From assembly GCA_024742475.1 (NCBI GenBank), contig JANSYI010000009.1, positions 186,001 through 250,000 on the forward strand: 64,000 nt of DNA. Direction: 5' to 3'. Made by a program: the position numbers and the translations under genes. This DNA is from a bacterium (GTDB taxonomy: Bacteria; Myxococcota_A; Polyangia; Nannocystales; Nannocystaceae). The notes beneath the pieces are model-generated. The model saw nothing but the letters and a program-made list of their open reading frames with translations. It did no database searches and was not told where the DNA came from. Below are positions 53,945 to 62,591 of this stretch, in pieces; the stretch's first letter is position 1, and every line of letters begins with the position of its first letter.

Positions 53945-55932
53945 ACCGCCGATTCCCCAATTTCACTCGAGTCCTCTCGTTCGCCGTCCTCGTCGGTGTC
54001 TTCGTGGTCGCGTCGACGGGCTACGCCGCGCCGGGGGCCGAGGACGCCGCGTCGTCGTCGAGCGGCGGGGCGCTCATGCTGCTGCTCGCGCTTGCTGCCA
54101 TGGTCGGCCTCGGATCGCCGCTGTTCGTCATGATCGGCGTGCTCGCGGCGCTGTCGTTCCTCATCTATGGCGACGGCTATACGTTCGAGTCTTGCGCCAC
54201 GCTGAGCCGAGACTCGATCTGCGGATTCGAGACGTTCCCGCTCAAGATGGCGGACCTGTCCAAGAAGCCGGTCCTACTCGCAATCCCGTTCTTCGTGGTG
54301 TCCGGGGCGATCATGAGCGCCGGCGACATCGCGAACCGGCTCGTCACGTTTGCCAAGGCGCTCGTCGGCTGGCTCCCCGGCGGGTTGGCGATCGCCACGG
54401 TGGGCGGCTGCATCTTCTTTGCCGCGATCTCAGGCTCGAGCCCCGTCACGGTCATCGCGATCGGCACGATGATGTTCCCGGCGCTGACCAAGGCCGGCTA
54501 CCGAGACACGTTCTCGATGGGCCTCGTCACGACGGCGGGCTCGCTGGGCATCCTCATCCCTCCTTCGATCCCGATGCTCGTGTTTGCCATCGTGGGCGGG
54601 TCCGGCGCGGCGATCGACGTCGGGGAGCTGTTCATGGCGGGCATCCTGCCCGGCATGCTCATCGGGGCGCTACTCTCGCTCTACTCGGTCTTCGTCGCGG
54701 GCCGCGGACAAGGCACGCGAGAGCGCTTCGAGTTCAGCGAGGTTCTCCGAGCATTCGTCGACGGGTTCTGGGCCATCTCCTTGCCCGCGCTGATTCTCGG
54801 CGGCATCTACACGGGGCTCTTCACCGCGACCGAAGCTGCCGCCGTGTCGGTGATTTACTCGCTCGTCGTCGAGCTCTACATCCACCGCACGCTGAAGTGG
54901 TCGCAGATCCCCGCCGTGCTGTCGGAGGCCGGAGTTCTGATGGGCACGCTGCTCATCATCATGGCGCTGGCCTTCGGGCTCAACGACTTCCTCGTCGAGC
55001 AGCAGGTTCCCGATCTCGCGGTCGAGTGGATTCTCAGCAAGAACCTCACCCCGATGCAGTTCCTGCTGATGGTCAACGTGTTCTTGCTGATCGTCGGCGC
55101 GCTGATGGACTCCATCTCCGCGATCCTGGTGATTGCGCCGCTGTTGACGCCCATTGCTGCCGCGTTGGGCATCGACCCCATCCACATGGGGGTCGTCTTC
55201 ATCGTCAACCTCGAGATCGGCTACCTGACGCCCCCCATCGGCATCAACCTCTTCGTCGCGTCTGCGGCGTTCAAGAAGCCGATGGGTGTGGTGATCAAGT
55301 CGGTCGTACCGTTCATCGGGTTGATGTTCGCGGGCCTGATGATCGTGACGTACGTACCCAGCGTGGCGGTGGGGCCGGTGAACGTGCTGCTGCGCGACAA
55401 GCCGTTCTACGAGCCGTTCCCGGAGGCCAAGCCCATGACTGAGCAGGCGCCGGGTGAAGACCTCGCCTCGATGGCGGAAGCCGGGAAGTCGGCGAAACTG
55501 CCGACCGAGGAAGGCAAGCCCCGGACCGCCGGCGAGATCACGGTCATCACCAATCAGCTGCTCAATCTGTGCTTTGCGGCCGAGGACGTGCTCGACGACG
55601 ATGACGTCAAGCCCGCCGACCGGATCACGGCGTGGCAAGGCCTATTCGAGGACGAAGGCGTCAACAGTCCCGACGTGCTCGAGCTCGCCCAGCGTGCGAT
55701 CGACAAGGCTGGCACGCCCGAGGCGTACGACGGTCTCCGCAAGGAGGTCGACGCGGTCTTGAAGACCGACTGGGAGTGCGAGGCGCTCGAGACTCTTCTC
55801 GGGCCAGCCGAGGCGGAACCCGACGCCGAGGGCGACGATGGCGATGAAGAAGAAAAACCCGACGAGCCGGAGGAGTCAGATCCGGCGCCGAACAACGATC
55901 AAGTGGGTGATGAGTCCGGCGATGGCCAGTGA
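53941..55932 (+). CDS. tatM: TRAP transporter large permease (DctM/TatM-like) with long C-terminal extension
   Basis: A 663-residue protein. A signal-like helix and Ser-rich linker precede the DctM core (~40-500): helix pairs with PVLLAIPFFVVSGAIMSAGD, FFAAISGSSPVTVIAIGTMMFPAL, GSLGILIPPSIPMLVF, TEAAAVSVIYSLVVEL and NLEIGYLTPPIGINLFV. Those are the substrate-path motifs of the ion-coupled permease. From residue ~500, ~160 extra residues form a helical then acidic segment (LCFAAEDVLDDDDVKPADRITAWQGL) ending in Glu/Asp-rich sequence. Such an extension is unusual and could be an interaction domain. Confidence 0.9.
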   Translation: MNRRFPNFTRVLSFAVLVGVFVVASTGYAAPGAEDAASSSSGGALMLLLALAAMVGLGSPLFVMIGVLAALSFLIYGDGYTFESCATLSRDSICGFETFPLKMADLSKKPVLLAIPFFVVSGAIMSAGDIANRLVTFAKALVGWLPGGLAIATVGGCIFFAAISGSSPVTVIAIGTMMFPALTKAGYRDTFSMGLVTTAGSLGILIPPSIPMLVFAIVGGSGAAIDVGELFMAGILPGMLIGALLSLYSVFVAGRGQGTRERFEFSEVLRAFVDGFWAISLPALILGGIYTGLFTATEAAAVSVIYSLVVELYIHRTLKWSQIPAVLSEAGVLMGTLLIIMALAFGLNDFLVEQQVPDLAVEWILSKNLTPMQFLLMVNVFLLIVGALMDSISAILVIAPLLTPIAAALGIDPIHMGVVFIVNLEIGYLTPPIGINLFVASAAFKKPMGVVIKSVVPFIGLMFAGLMIVTYVPSVAVGPVNVLLRDKPFYEPFPEAKPMTEQAPGEDLASMAEAGKSAKLPTEEGKPRTAGEITVITNQLLNLCFAAEDVLDDDDVKPADRITAWQGLFEDEGVNSPDVLELAQRAIDKAGTPEAYDGLRKEVDAVLKTDWECEALETLLGPAEAEPDAEGDDGDEEEKPDEPEESDPAPNNDQVGDESGDGQ

Positions 55933-55982
55933 CCCGTTGGGGGCCTCGCTTGCCACTGCACCGTGGCCTATAGTCAACCCGC

Positions 55983-57725
55983 GTGGATGAGTCCGATGCG
56001 ATCGGCCGCGTGGGAGCTCGGCTCCGGCAGCTCCTCGACCATGGCGTCGAGCTGACCGAAGACGACCTGTGTGGCGAGCCCGACCTGCGGGCACGCGCGG
56101 CGTTGCGGCTGCTCAACCAGCTCGCTCGCGAGCGCCGTGGCGAGAACCCGCGCGAGGCGGATGAACTCGCGGTCGAGCGGGCCCGGGTCGAAGCCGAACG
56201 CGCGGATCACCGACGGGCGCAAGAAGAGCTGAGCGTGTTGCTCCGGCATTTCCCCGGCGCGGTCTGGACGACGGACGACGACCTACGCGTGGTCTCTGCC
56301 GCCGGCGAGTGCGCCGAACTGCTGGGGTTGAGCGAGGCCTCCGTCGGGGAGCCTCTGACTCGACACGTTCCAGCCGGAGGGCTGGCGATCGGAGCCCTGC
56401 ACGCGGTTGCTGACCTTGGTCGGGGCAACTACGAGTTCAGGCATGCCGGCCGGACGTTTCAGGTCACCGTCTCGCCCCTCGAAGAGCATCAGCGCGCCAG
56501 CCTCATTTGGGTCGCCGCCGACGTGACCGAGCGCCGCCAGGTCGACGCCGAGATGATCCGCGCCCGCCTCGAACGAGGGCAGAAGCTCGAGCAGATCGGG
56601 CTGCTCGCCGGCGGCATCGCGCTCGACTTCAACAACCTGCTCACGTCGATCATCGGCAACGCCAGCCTCGCCCGCACGGCGATGCGGGCTGGGGAGTCCG
56701 CGGACGAGTACATCGACCGGCTCGAGCAGCAAGCCGACGTCGCGGCCGACCTCTCTCGGCAGCTGCTCGCCTACTCGGGCCAGGGTCGAGTGGTCGTGCA
56801 GCCCGTCAACCTCTCGGACACCGTGCAGCAGATGGCCACGCTGCTGCAGAGCTCGGTGTCGAAGGGTGCATCCTTCGATTTTCGTCTCGCCTCCGGACTG
56901 CCCGCGGTCCGGGCCGACAGCGCTCAGATCCGCCAGCTCATCATGAACCTCATCACCAACGCGTCCGATGCCCTCGGTGGCAAGGACGGCGTCATCGTGC
57001 TCAGCACGTCCGTGGTCGAGGTCGACGAGGGCTTCTTGCGCGGGTTGGAGGGGGCTGAAGACGCTCCCGGCGGCCGCTACGTCTGCCTCGAGGTTCGCGA
57101 TCCTGGTCACGGCATGGACGCCGAGACGATGGAGCGGATGTTCGACCCCTTCTTCAGCACCAAGCCCGATGGCCACGGCCTCGGTCTCGCCGCCACGCTG
57201 GGAATCCTTCGAGGACACCGCGGCAAGGTGCGCGTGAGCAGCACGCCGGGCGAGGGCACCTCCGTGCGCATCTTCCTCCCCGTGTCAGCCCGCAAGGCCG
57301 AGCAGAGCGGTCGCTACCTCGCGCCGGTCTACGAGCCCCCTCCAGGGGGCGGCGTCGTGCTGGTCGTCGACGACGAAGAGGGCGTTCGCCGCATGGTGAC
57401 CGCGGCCCTCACCGAGGCCGACCACGAGGTCGTGGCCGCCGCCAACGGCGTCGAGGCCCTCAAGCGCCTCGCCGAGCGCCCCGACATCGACGTCGTCTTG
57501 CTCGACGTCATGATGCCGCAGATGGACGGCGCCCAGGCCCTGCGCCTGCTCCGCGACCGCGCACCAAACATCCGCGTCATCCTCACCAGCGGCTACGGGG
57601 AGCGCTCCGTGCTCGACTGGCTGCGCGTGTCCGACAAGGTCGACTTCTTGAAGAAGCCGTACCGAGTGGAGGACGTCGTGACGAAGGTCGGCGAGGTGCT
57701 CGAGCGCGGCCGCGAGCGCGACTAG
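55983..57725 (+). CDS. Hybrid sensor kinase with substituted H-box histidine
   Basis: A 580-residue cytoplasmic protein from GTG 55983: helical N-terminus, PAS domain (~85-185), dimerisation helix, HATPase (LIMNLITNASDAL, FDPFFSTKPDGHGLGLAATLGILRGH) and a C-terminal receiver with Asp508 (VVLLDVMMPQMDG). The H-box that normally reads GGIAHDFNNLL is GGIALDFNNLL, so Leu214 replaces the phosphoacceptor His and autophosphorylation by the usual route is unlikely. It lies 50 bp downstream of tatM. The ATP site and receiver look intact. Confidence 0.88.
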   Translation: MDESDAIGRVGARLRQLLDHGVELTEDDLCGEPDLRARAALRLLNQLARERRGENPREADELAVERARVEAERADHRRAQEELSVLLRHFPGAVWTTDDDLRVVSAAGECAELLGLSEASVGEPLTRHVPAGGLAIGALHAVADLGRGNYEFRHAGRTFQVTVSPLEEHQRASLIWVAADVTERRQVDAEMIRARLERGQKLEQIGLLAGGIALDFNNLLTSIIGNASLARTAMRAGESADEYIDRLEQQADVAADLSRQLLAYSGQGRVVVQPVNLSDTVQQMATLLQSSVSKGASFDFRLASGLPAVRADSAQIRQLIMNLITNASDALGGKDGVIVLSTSVVEVDEGFLRGLEGAEDAPGGRYVCLEVRDPGHGMDAETMERMFDPFFSTKPDGHGLGLAATLGILRGHRGKVRVSSTPGEGTSVRIFLPVSARKAEQSGRYLAPVYEPPPGGGVVLVVDDEEGVRRMVTAALTEADHEVVAAANGVEALKRLAERPDIDVVLLDVMMPQMDGAQALRLLRDRAPNIRVILTSGYGERSVLDWLRVSDKVDFLKKPYRVEDVVTKVGEVLERGRERD

Positions 57726-58717
57726 ATCCGCCCGATGAAGTGCGTGCCGGCCTGTCCGTCGAGGGCATCCCGGAGGGACTCGGCGTTGGTGATCAAGCCT
57801 CGTTGGCCGCCGCGCCGCAGGAAGCCGTAGATGGCCTCGACCTTGGGGCCCATCGAGCCGGGGGGAAAGTGGCCGGCGTCGATGTGCCGTCGGCAGTCGG
57901 CCATGGTGACCGCGCCGAGCATGGTGGCGTCGTCCTCCCCGTAGTTGAGGTAGACGCCGTCGACGGCGGTGAGGATGACGAGCAGGTCGGCGTCGACGTC
58001 GCTGGCGAGCTGGCCCGAGGTGAGGTCTTTGTCGATGACGGCCTCGATGCCTTGAAAGAGGCCGCTGTCGGGGTTGATTGCGACCGGAATGCCGCCGCCT
58101 CCGGCTGCGACGACGATGTTGCCCGAGCGCACCGCCTCTCGAATCATGGCGGCCTGCACGATCTTCACGGGCTTGGGGCTGGGCACGACGCGGCGCCAGC
58201 CTCGGTTGAGGTCCTTGGTGATCTGCCAGCCGTCGGTGTCGCGCTTCTTTTCGGCAGCCTCGCGCTCCATGAACGGCCCGACCGGTTTGGTCGGGTTTTC
58301 GAACGCCGGATCGTCGGGCGAGACCATCACCTGGGTGACCATCGTGGTCACGAACCGGGCGATGTTCTTGGCGTGCAGCTCCTGCAACAGCGCGCGCTGC
58401 AAGTAGTAGCCGAGGCTGCCTTGGGTCTGGGCGACCAGCACGTCGAGCGGCAGCCGCGGGATGTCGCCCGAGGAGGTCTCGTTGCGGGTCATCTGGTCGC
58501 CGATCTGCGGGCCGTTGCCGTGCGTGATCACGATCCTGTAGCCGCGCTCGATGAGCACCATGAGCGCCTGAGAGATTTCGGCAGCGTTGTTGAGGTGGTC
58601 TTCGTAGGTGCCGCGCTCCCCGGGTTTGATGAACGCGTGGCCGCCCATGGCGACGACGGCGGTGGGGGGGATGGGAACGTTGGCGTCGCGTTGGCCGGGT
58701 TCGTATCGCTGCATCAT
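57722..58717 (-). CDS. arcC: Carbamate kinase
   Basis: A 331-residue protein; ATG 58717 has GGAGAA seven bases upstream and overlaps the arcA stop. Motifs: VVAMGGHAFIKPG, VITHGNGPQIGDQM, TQGSLGYYLQRALL, IVVAAGGGGIPVA, AVIDKDLTSGQLASDVDADLLVILT and HFPPGSMGPKVEAIYGFL. It converts carbamoyl phosphate and ADP to ATP, ammonia and bicarbonate, the last step of the arginine deiminase pathway. No arcB (ornithine carbamoyltransferase) in the window. Ends 4 bp into the convergent hybrid kinase gene. Confidence 0.95.
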   Translation of the reverse strand: MMQRYEPGQRDANVPIPPTAVVAMGGHAFIKPGERGTYEDHLNNAAEISQALMVLIERGYRIVITHGNGPQIGDQMTRNETSSGDIPRLPLDVLVAQTQGSLGYYLQRALLQELHAKNIARFVTTMVTQVMVSPDDPAFENPTKPVGPFMEREAAEKKRDTDGWQITKDLNRGWRRVVPSPKPVKIVQAAMIREAVRSGNIVVAAGGGGIPVAINPDSGLFQGIEAVIDKDLTSGQLASDVDADLLVILTAVDGVYLNYGEDDATMLGAVTMADCRRHIDAGHFPPGSMGPKVEAIYGFLRRGGQRGLITNAESLRDALDGQAGTHFIGRI

Positions 58718-60027
58718 CGGTTTGTTCTCCGCAGGGGCATGGAAAGGCATCGGCCGCCGCCTCGCGCTCGGGAGAGCTCGCTGCCCGTGAACGTGAAGAC
58801 GGTGGGCTGCTGCTCGAGCGTAGACATGGCCCTGGCGACGCGGTCGTTGCGTTCGTCGGCGGGCTCCTCGAGCGGGAGGTGGAGCTCTCGCATGCCGTGG
58901 CGCTCGAGGGCAGCGACGGTCTTGCGGTTGCGCGAGTACAAGATGATGCCGCCGGGTCCCAAGGCGATTGCGTTGGCGCCATCGGTCCACTGCTCGCGCT
59001 CTTGGTGAAGGGGGTCATCGCCGCCGCACGGCACGAGCTTCGTGGACCGACCGAACTCCTCCCGCAGGACGTCGAAGCTCGACGCCTTGGCCAGCACGGC
59101 CGCGGGGCCGTCGCGCTCGATGCGGACGAGGGGTAGGGCGGGCTTGCGAGGCGTGCCGGCGATGAGCGGAGCGTGGCCGAGGAAGAGGTTGGTGTCGACC
59201 TGGGTGAGGATGGTGTCGAGGTGCATCACCGAGCGCGCCGTTGGCATGATGACCGCATAGACGCGCTGCAGGCCCGGGTGCGTTGGAAAGAGCGCTTCTC
59301 GGGCCAGGCGCTCGATGGTCGCCGGGTGGGTCCGCTCCGAGCAGCCGATCATCAGCACGGCGCTGGAGAGGACCAGGACGTCGCCCCCCTCGACGCTGTG
59401 AAACGCCTCGCCGAGGGCATCGCTGGCGCGAAACGTCAGCTGCGCTCGAATCTCGGGCGCATGCTCGAGTGCGAACGCGACGATCTCGGGCTCACGCGCG
59501 CGGGCCGGGGTGGCCATGCGTCCTTGCACGACGCGGTCGAAGACGGTGATGCACGGGTCGCGCAGGAACATCAGGTTGGGCAGAGGTCGCAGCGCCATCG
59601 GGTCGGGCTCCCGGATCTGCGCCGCGACGCTCGCGAGGCTGGTCTGCTGGGTGTCGAGCTCGCGCCAGTAGACGCCCTCGATCAGCGCGGAGGCCAGCGC
59701 GCGGCTGGGCCACTGGCTCAGGGCGGCCGCGGCACCTGGAGCGCCCGCGCTGTTGCAGCATCGAGCGACGAGCGCCTCGACGGCGTCGCGGTCGGCCGCG
59801 GCCAAGGAGGTCGCCAGCAGGTCATCGAGTTCGAGGACCTCGGCCCCGGTCGCCGCCATGATGTCGGCCATCACGCTGTGCTCGCGCGCAGCCTCGGCGG
59901 CGGAGAGGATATCGTCGAACAGCATTCGATCGAGGTCGTGCTGCGTCATGCGCACGATCTCGTTCCCGGGGCGGTGCAGCAGAACGGATTCGAGGCGACC
60001 CACCTCGCTTTGCACGTCGATCTTCAT
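58714..60027 (-). CDS. arcA: Arginine deiminase
   Basis: A 437-residue protein from ATG 60027. Active-site elements: MFLRDPCITVFDRVV (Asp), FHSVEGGDVLVLS (Glu/Asp), MHLDTILTQVDTN (His and Asp) and GGGRCLSMPL, where the catalytic Cys is close to the C-terminus as in all ADIs. It hydrolyses arginine to citrulline and ammonia. The stop overlaps the arcC start; upstream the bpt gene ends 35 bp away, so the three read as an operon. Confidence 0.95.
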   Translation of the reverse strand: MKIDVQSEVGRLESVLLHRPGNEIVRMTQHDLDRMLFDDILSAAEAAREHSVMADIMAATGAEVLELDDLLATSLAAADRDAVEALVARCCNSAGAPGAAAALSQWPSRALASALIEGVYWRELDTQQTSLASVAAQIREPDPMALRPLPNLMFLRDPCITVFDRVVQGRMATPARAREPEIVAFALEHAPEIRAQLTFRASDALGEAFHSVEGGDVLVLSSAVLMIGCSERTHPATIERLAREALFPTHPGLQRVYAVIMPTARSVMHLDTILTQVDTNLFLGHAPLIAGTPRKPALPLVRIERDGPAAVLAKASSFDVLREEFGRSTKLVPCGGDDPLHQEREQWTDGANAIALGPGGIILYSRNRKTVAALERHGMRELHLPLEEPADERNDRVARAMSTLEQQPTVFTFTGSELSRARGGGRCLSMPLRRTNR

Positions 60028-60062
60028 GCGAGGCTCGATGCTCACACGGGACCGCGGCACCC

Positions 60063-60809
60063 TCAACCGCGGTCGAAGTCCTGCCAGCGCCCCTGCTTGA
60101 GGCGCTGATGCGGCAAGAACCGAGCTTTGTAGGCCATCGAGGCGCAGTCTCGAATGTAGAGGCCCAAGTAGACGTGTTTCAGCCCCCAGCTGCGGGCGAG
60201 TTCGACCTGGGTGAGGATCGAGAATGTGCCGAGCCCGAGCTCGGGCAGGTCGGGATCGAAGTAGCAGTAGACGGCGGACAACGCCGAGTCGGAGCGATCG
60301 GTGATCGCAACGCCGACGAGGCGGCCACGGAGGGTGTAGCGCACCTCGAAGGTGTCACAGCAGGACTCTCCAAGGAACGCTCGGTAGCCGTCGAGGTCGA
60401 GCTCGGTCTCACCCACGGCGAGGTCGCGCCCGTGCTTGTGCCGGTTGTAGAGGTCGACCTTCTCCTGCGTCGGCGCGAGCGGCCCGACGGTGGCCTCGAC
60501 GACGGCGCTGGTCTTGCGAAACGTGCGTCGCTGAGAGCGCCCTGGTGTGAAGGTGTCGACGCAAAGACGGATCGGCTCGCACGCTTGGCAGTCGGGGCAG
60601 GCGGTGCGGTAGAGCAGCAAGCCCTGGCGTCGATCGCCTTGCGCGAGACGGGTCTCGAACTCGCGCCGCCGCAAGGCGCGGATCGGCAGCCGCAGCGGGA
60701 GCCGGGCGGTCGTGTCCTCGAGATAGGGGCAGCCCGAGGTTGCGTCGTGCACCAAGAGCTCCGGAGGTGTTCCCGGAAGCAAGCGGTGTGGGGACGACGG
60801 CGCCGACAC
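60063..60809 (-). CDS. bpt: Aspartate/glutamate leucyltransferase (Bpt, ATE family)
   Basis: A 248-residue protein from GTG 60809. Characteristic segments: SGCPYLEDTTARLPLR, TACPDCQACEPIRLCVDTF with the cluster-type cysteines, YNRHKHGRD and GTFSILTQVELARSWGLKHVYLGLYIRDCASMAYKARF. The family moves an amino acid from tRNA to protein N-termini; the bacterial Bpt group adds Leu to N-terminal Asp/Glu, marking proteins for ClpS/ClpAP. First gene of a minus-strand operon with arcA and arcC. Confidence 0.93.
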   Translation of the reverse strand: MSAPSSPHRLLPGTPPELLVHDATSGCPYLEDTTARLPLRLPIRALRRREFETRLAQGDRRQGLLLYRTACPDCQACEPIRLCVDTFTPGRSQRRTFRKTSAVVEATVGPLAPTQEKVDLYNRHKHGRDLAVGETELDLDGYRAFLGESCCDTFEVRYTLRGRLVGVAITDRSDSALSAVYCYFDPDLPELGLGTFSILTQVELARSWGLKHVYLGLYIRDCASMAYKARFLPHQRLKQGRWQDFDRG

Positions 60810-61041
60810 TCAACCAAGGATGACGTGCGCACGGCGTGCAGTCCAACGGCCGCGGCCGGAGACGCGCGGGCGAGCGGGTGCGCACATCGACGCAGAATCC
60901 GCGCGCCGTGCTCGCCGACTGCTCGGTTTTCGTTGATCCCGGTCACAAACTGGTGCGTCAGGGCACGTGCAGGGGTGTAGGCCGCGCGGTAGGTTCCGGC
61001 GAAGGGCACCATCTGTGGTGCCCGAAACCTGGAGTAACTGC
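60810..61041. promoter_or_regulatory. Divergent intergenic region between bpt and the CYP51-like gene
   Basis: 232 bp with no coding character. It must carry promoters for both directions, but I see no clear -35/-10 pair or operator palindrome. Confidence 0.35.
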
Positions 61042-62457
61042 ATGAGTGCAACGACCTCGACGCCGTCGGGCGACAAGACCTCCAAGAAGGCGAAGAAGGG
61101 CGCGGTCGCAGATCGCCGCCTTCCGCGTCCGCCTCGGGTCCCCGGCGGTCTTCCCGTTTTGGGCCACGCCCTCGACATGCGCCGGTCGCCCGTCGAGCTG
61201 TTTCAGCGCGGTCGTGACCTGTTTGGCGATGTGTTCTCGATCGGCCTTCCCGGCACGACCGGCGTGATGATGAGCGGGCCCAAGGCCCAGCAGAAGTTCT
61301 TCCGCATGAAGGACACCGACGTCGATCTTCGCGAGACGTACAAGCTGATGACGCCGATCTTCGGCAAGGGCATCGCCTACGACGCGGAGCCCGAGGTCAT
61401 GAAGGAGCAGCTCGCGTTCTTTCACGACGCGCTCCGGGAGCATCGGCTCAAGACGTACGCCCAAGGCTTCGTCGAGGAAGCCGAGCAGTTCTTCGGAACG
61501 TGGGGCGACGAGGGCGAGGTCGACCTGTACGAGATGGGCAACCAGCTGACGATCTACACGTCGAGCCGGTCGCTGCTCGGGCCGAAGTTTCGTGAGCAGC
61601 TCTCGGACGAGTTCGCCAAGCTCTACTACGAGATGGAAGGTGGCCTGAACCTGCTCGCCTTCTTCGCGCCCAACATGCCGATGGTGCCCGCGTTCAAGAA
61701 GCGCGATCGGGCTCGCAAGCGGCTCGGGGAGCTCATTGCCGAGATCGTTCGCGAACGCCGCGCCAAGAACGACAACTCGTCCGAGGACTTTCTCCAGACG
61801 CTGATGGACGCGACCTACAAAGACGGTCGCAAGCTGACCGAGGACGAGATGACCGGCCTGCTGCTGGCCATCATGTTCGCCGGCCACCACACCAGCGGGG
61901 TCACGGTGGCCTGGACGGGCATCTTGCTCAACCAAAACCCCGAGTGGATCGGAAAGCTCCGCGCCGAGCAGGAGCGCGTACTCGGCGGCCGCACGGACCT
62001 GACGCTCGAGGACCTCAAGTCGATGACCCTGCTCGAGTGGTCGATCAAGGAGACGCTGCGCATGTATCCGCCGATCATCGTAATGATGCGCCGGGTGCTC
62101 AAAGCCTTCGACTACGCCGGCTACCACATCGAGGAGGGCTCGATGATCATGACCTCGCCTGCGATGGCGCATCGCATCCCCGAGGTGTTCCCGAACCCGG
62201 GCAAGTTCGACCCCGAGCGCTGGAGCCCGGAGCGAGACGCCGACAAGAAGAACCCGATGTCTTGGATCGCGTTCGGCGGAGGCCGGCACCGCTGCCTCGG
62301 CATCGTGTTCGCGCAGCTTCAGCTGAGGGCGGTGTGGAGCCACCTGCTCCGGCACTTCGACTTCGAGCTCGTCGAGCCTCGCTACGAGCCGGACTACTCT
62401 CGCCTGCTCGTCGGGCCTCGGCTGCCGTGCCGGGTCCGCTACAAGCGGCGCAAATAG
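61042..62457 (+). CDS. Cytochrome P450, CYP51-like sterol 14-alpha-demethylase
   Basis: A 471-residue protein; ATG 61042 has GGAG 9-12 bases upstream. CYP51 signatures: YKLMTPIFGKGIAYDAEPEVMKEQ (the substrate-recognition region YxxMxPxFGxGxxYD), FAGHHTSGVTVAWT on helix I and a final FGGGRHRCLG with the haem Cys418. There is no N-terminal membrane anchor; the first 25 residues are Lys/Ser-rich. In myxobacteria with sterol synthesis, CYP51 demethylates lanosterol-type intermediates. Assignment is by motif; the sterol itself is inference. Confidence 0.9.
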   Translation: MSATTSTPSGDKTSKKAKKGAVADRRLPRPPRVPGGLPVLGHALDMRRSPVELFQRGRDLFGDVFSIGLPGTTGVMMSGPKAQQKFFRMKDTDVDLRETYKLMTPIFGKGIAYDAEPEVMKEQLAFFHDALREHRLKTYAQGFVEEAEQFFGTWGDEGEVDLYEMGNQLTIYTSSRSLLGPKFREQLSDEFAKLYYEMEGGLNLLAFFAPNMPMVPAFKKRDRARKRLGELIAEIVRERRAKNDNSSEDFLQTLMDATYKDGRKLTEDEMTGLLLAIMFAGHHTSGVTVAWTGILLNQNPEWIGKLRAEQERVLGGRTDLTLEDLKSMTLLEWSIKETLRMYPPIIVMMRRVLKAFDYAGYHIEEGSMIMTSPAMAHRIPEVFPNPGKFDPERWSPERDADKKNPMSWIAFGGGRHRCLGIVFAQLQLRAVWSHLLRHFDFELVEPRYEPDYSRLLVGPRLPCRVRYKRRK

Positions 62458-62473
62458 GCCGCCAGCACCGAAG

Positions 62474-62503
62474 AAGCCCCGCGCCCAACCGCGGGGCTTT
62501 TTC
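62474..62503 (+). terminator. Rho-independent terminator of the P450 gene
   Basis: GCCCCGC at 62476-62482 pairs with GCGGGGC at 62491-62497 (8-nt loop), followed by TTTTT at 62498-62502: a canonical intrinsic terminator just downstream of the P450 stop. Confidence 0.85.
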
Positions 62504-62537
62504 GTGGGGCGGCTGCAACTCCCCGAGGGACAACCAA

Positions 62538-62572
62538 CGAAGAAGCCCGGACGCAGGCGCCCGGGCTCTTCG
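62538..62572 (-). terminator. Second, bidirectional hairpin terminator
   Basis: CGAAGAAGCCCGG and CCGGGCTCTTCG form a long stem with a short Gly-rich loop just downstream of the TSP3-repeat gene on the minus strand; with the previous hairpin it insulates convergent genes. Confidence 0.72.
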
Positions 62573-62591
62573 TGGTCAGCGACCGTGAGGC

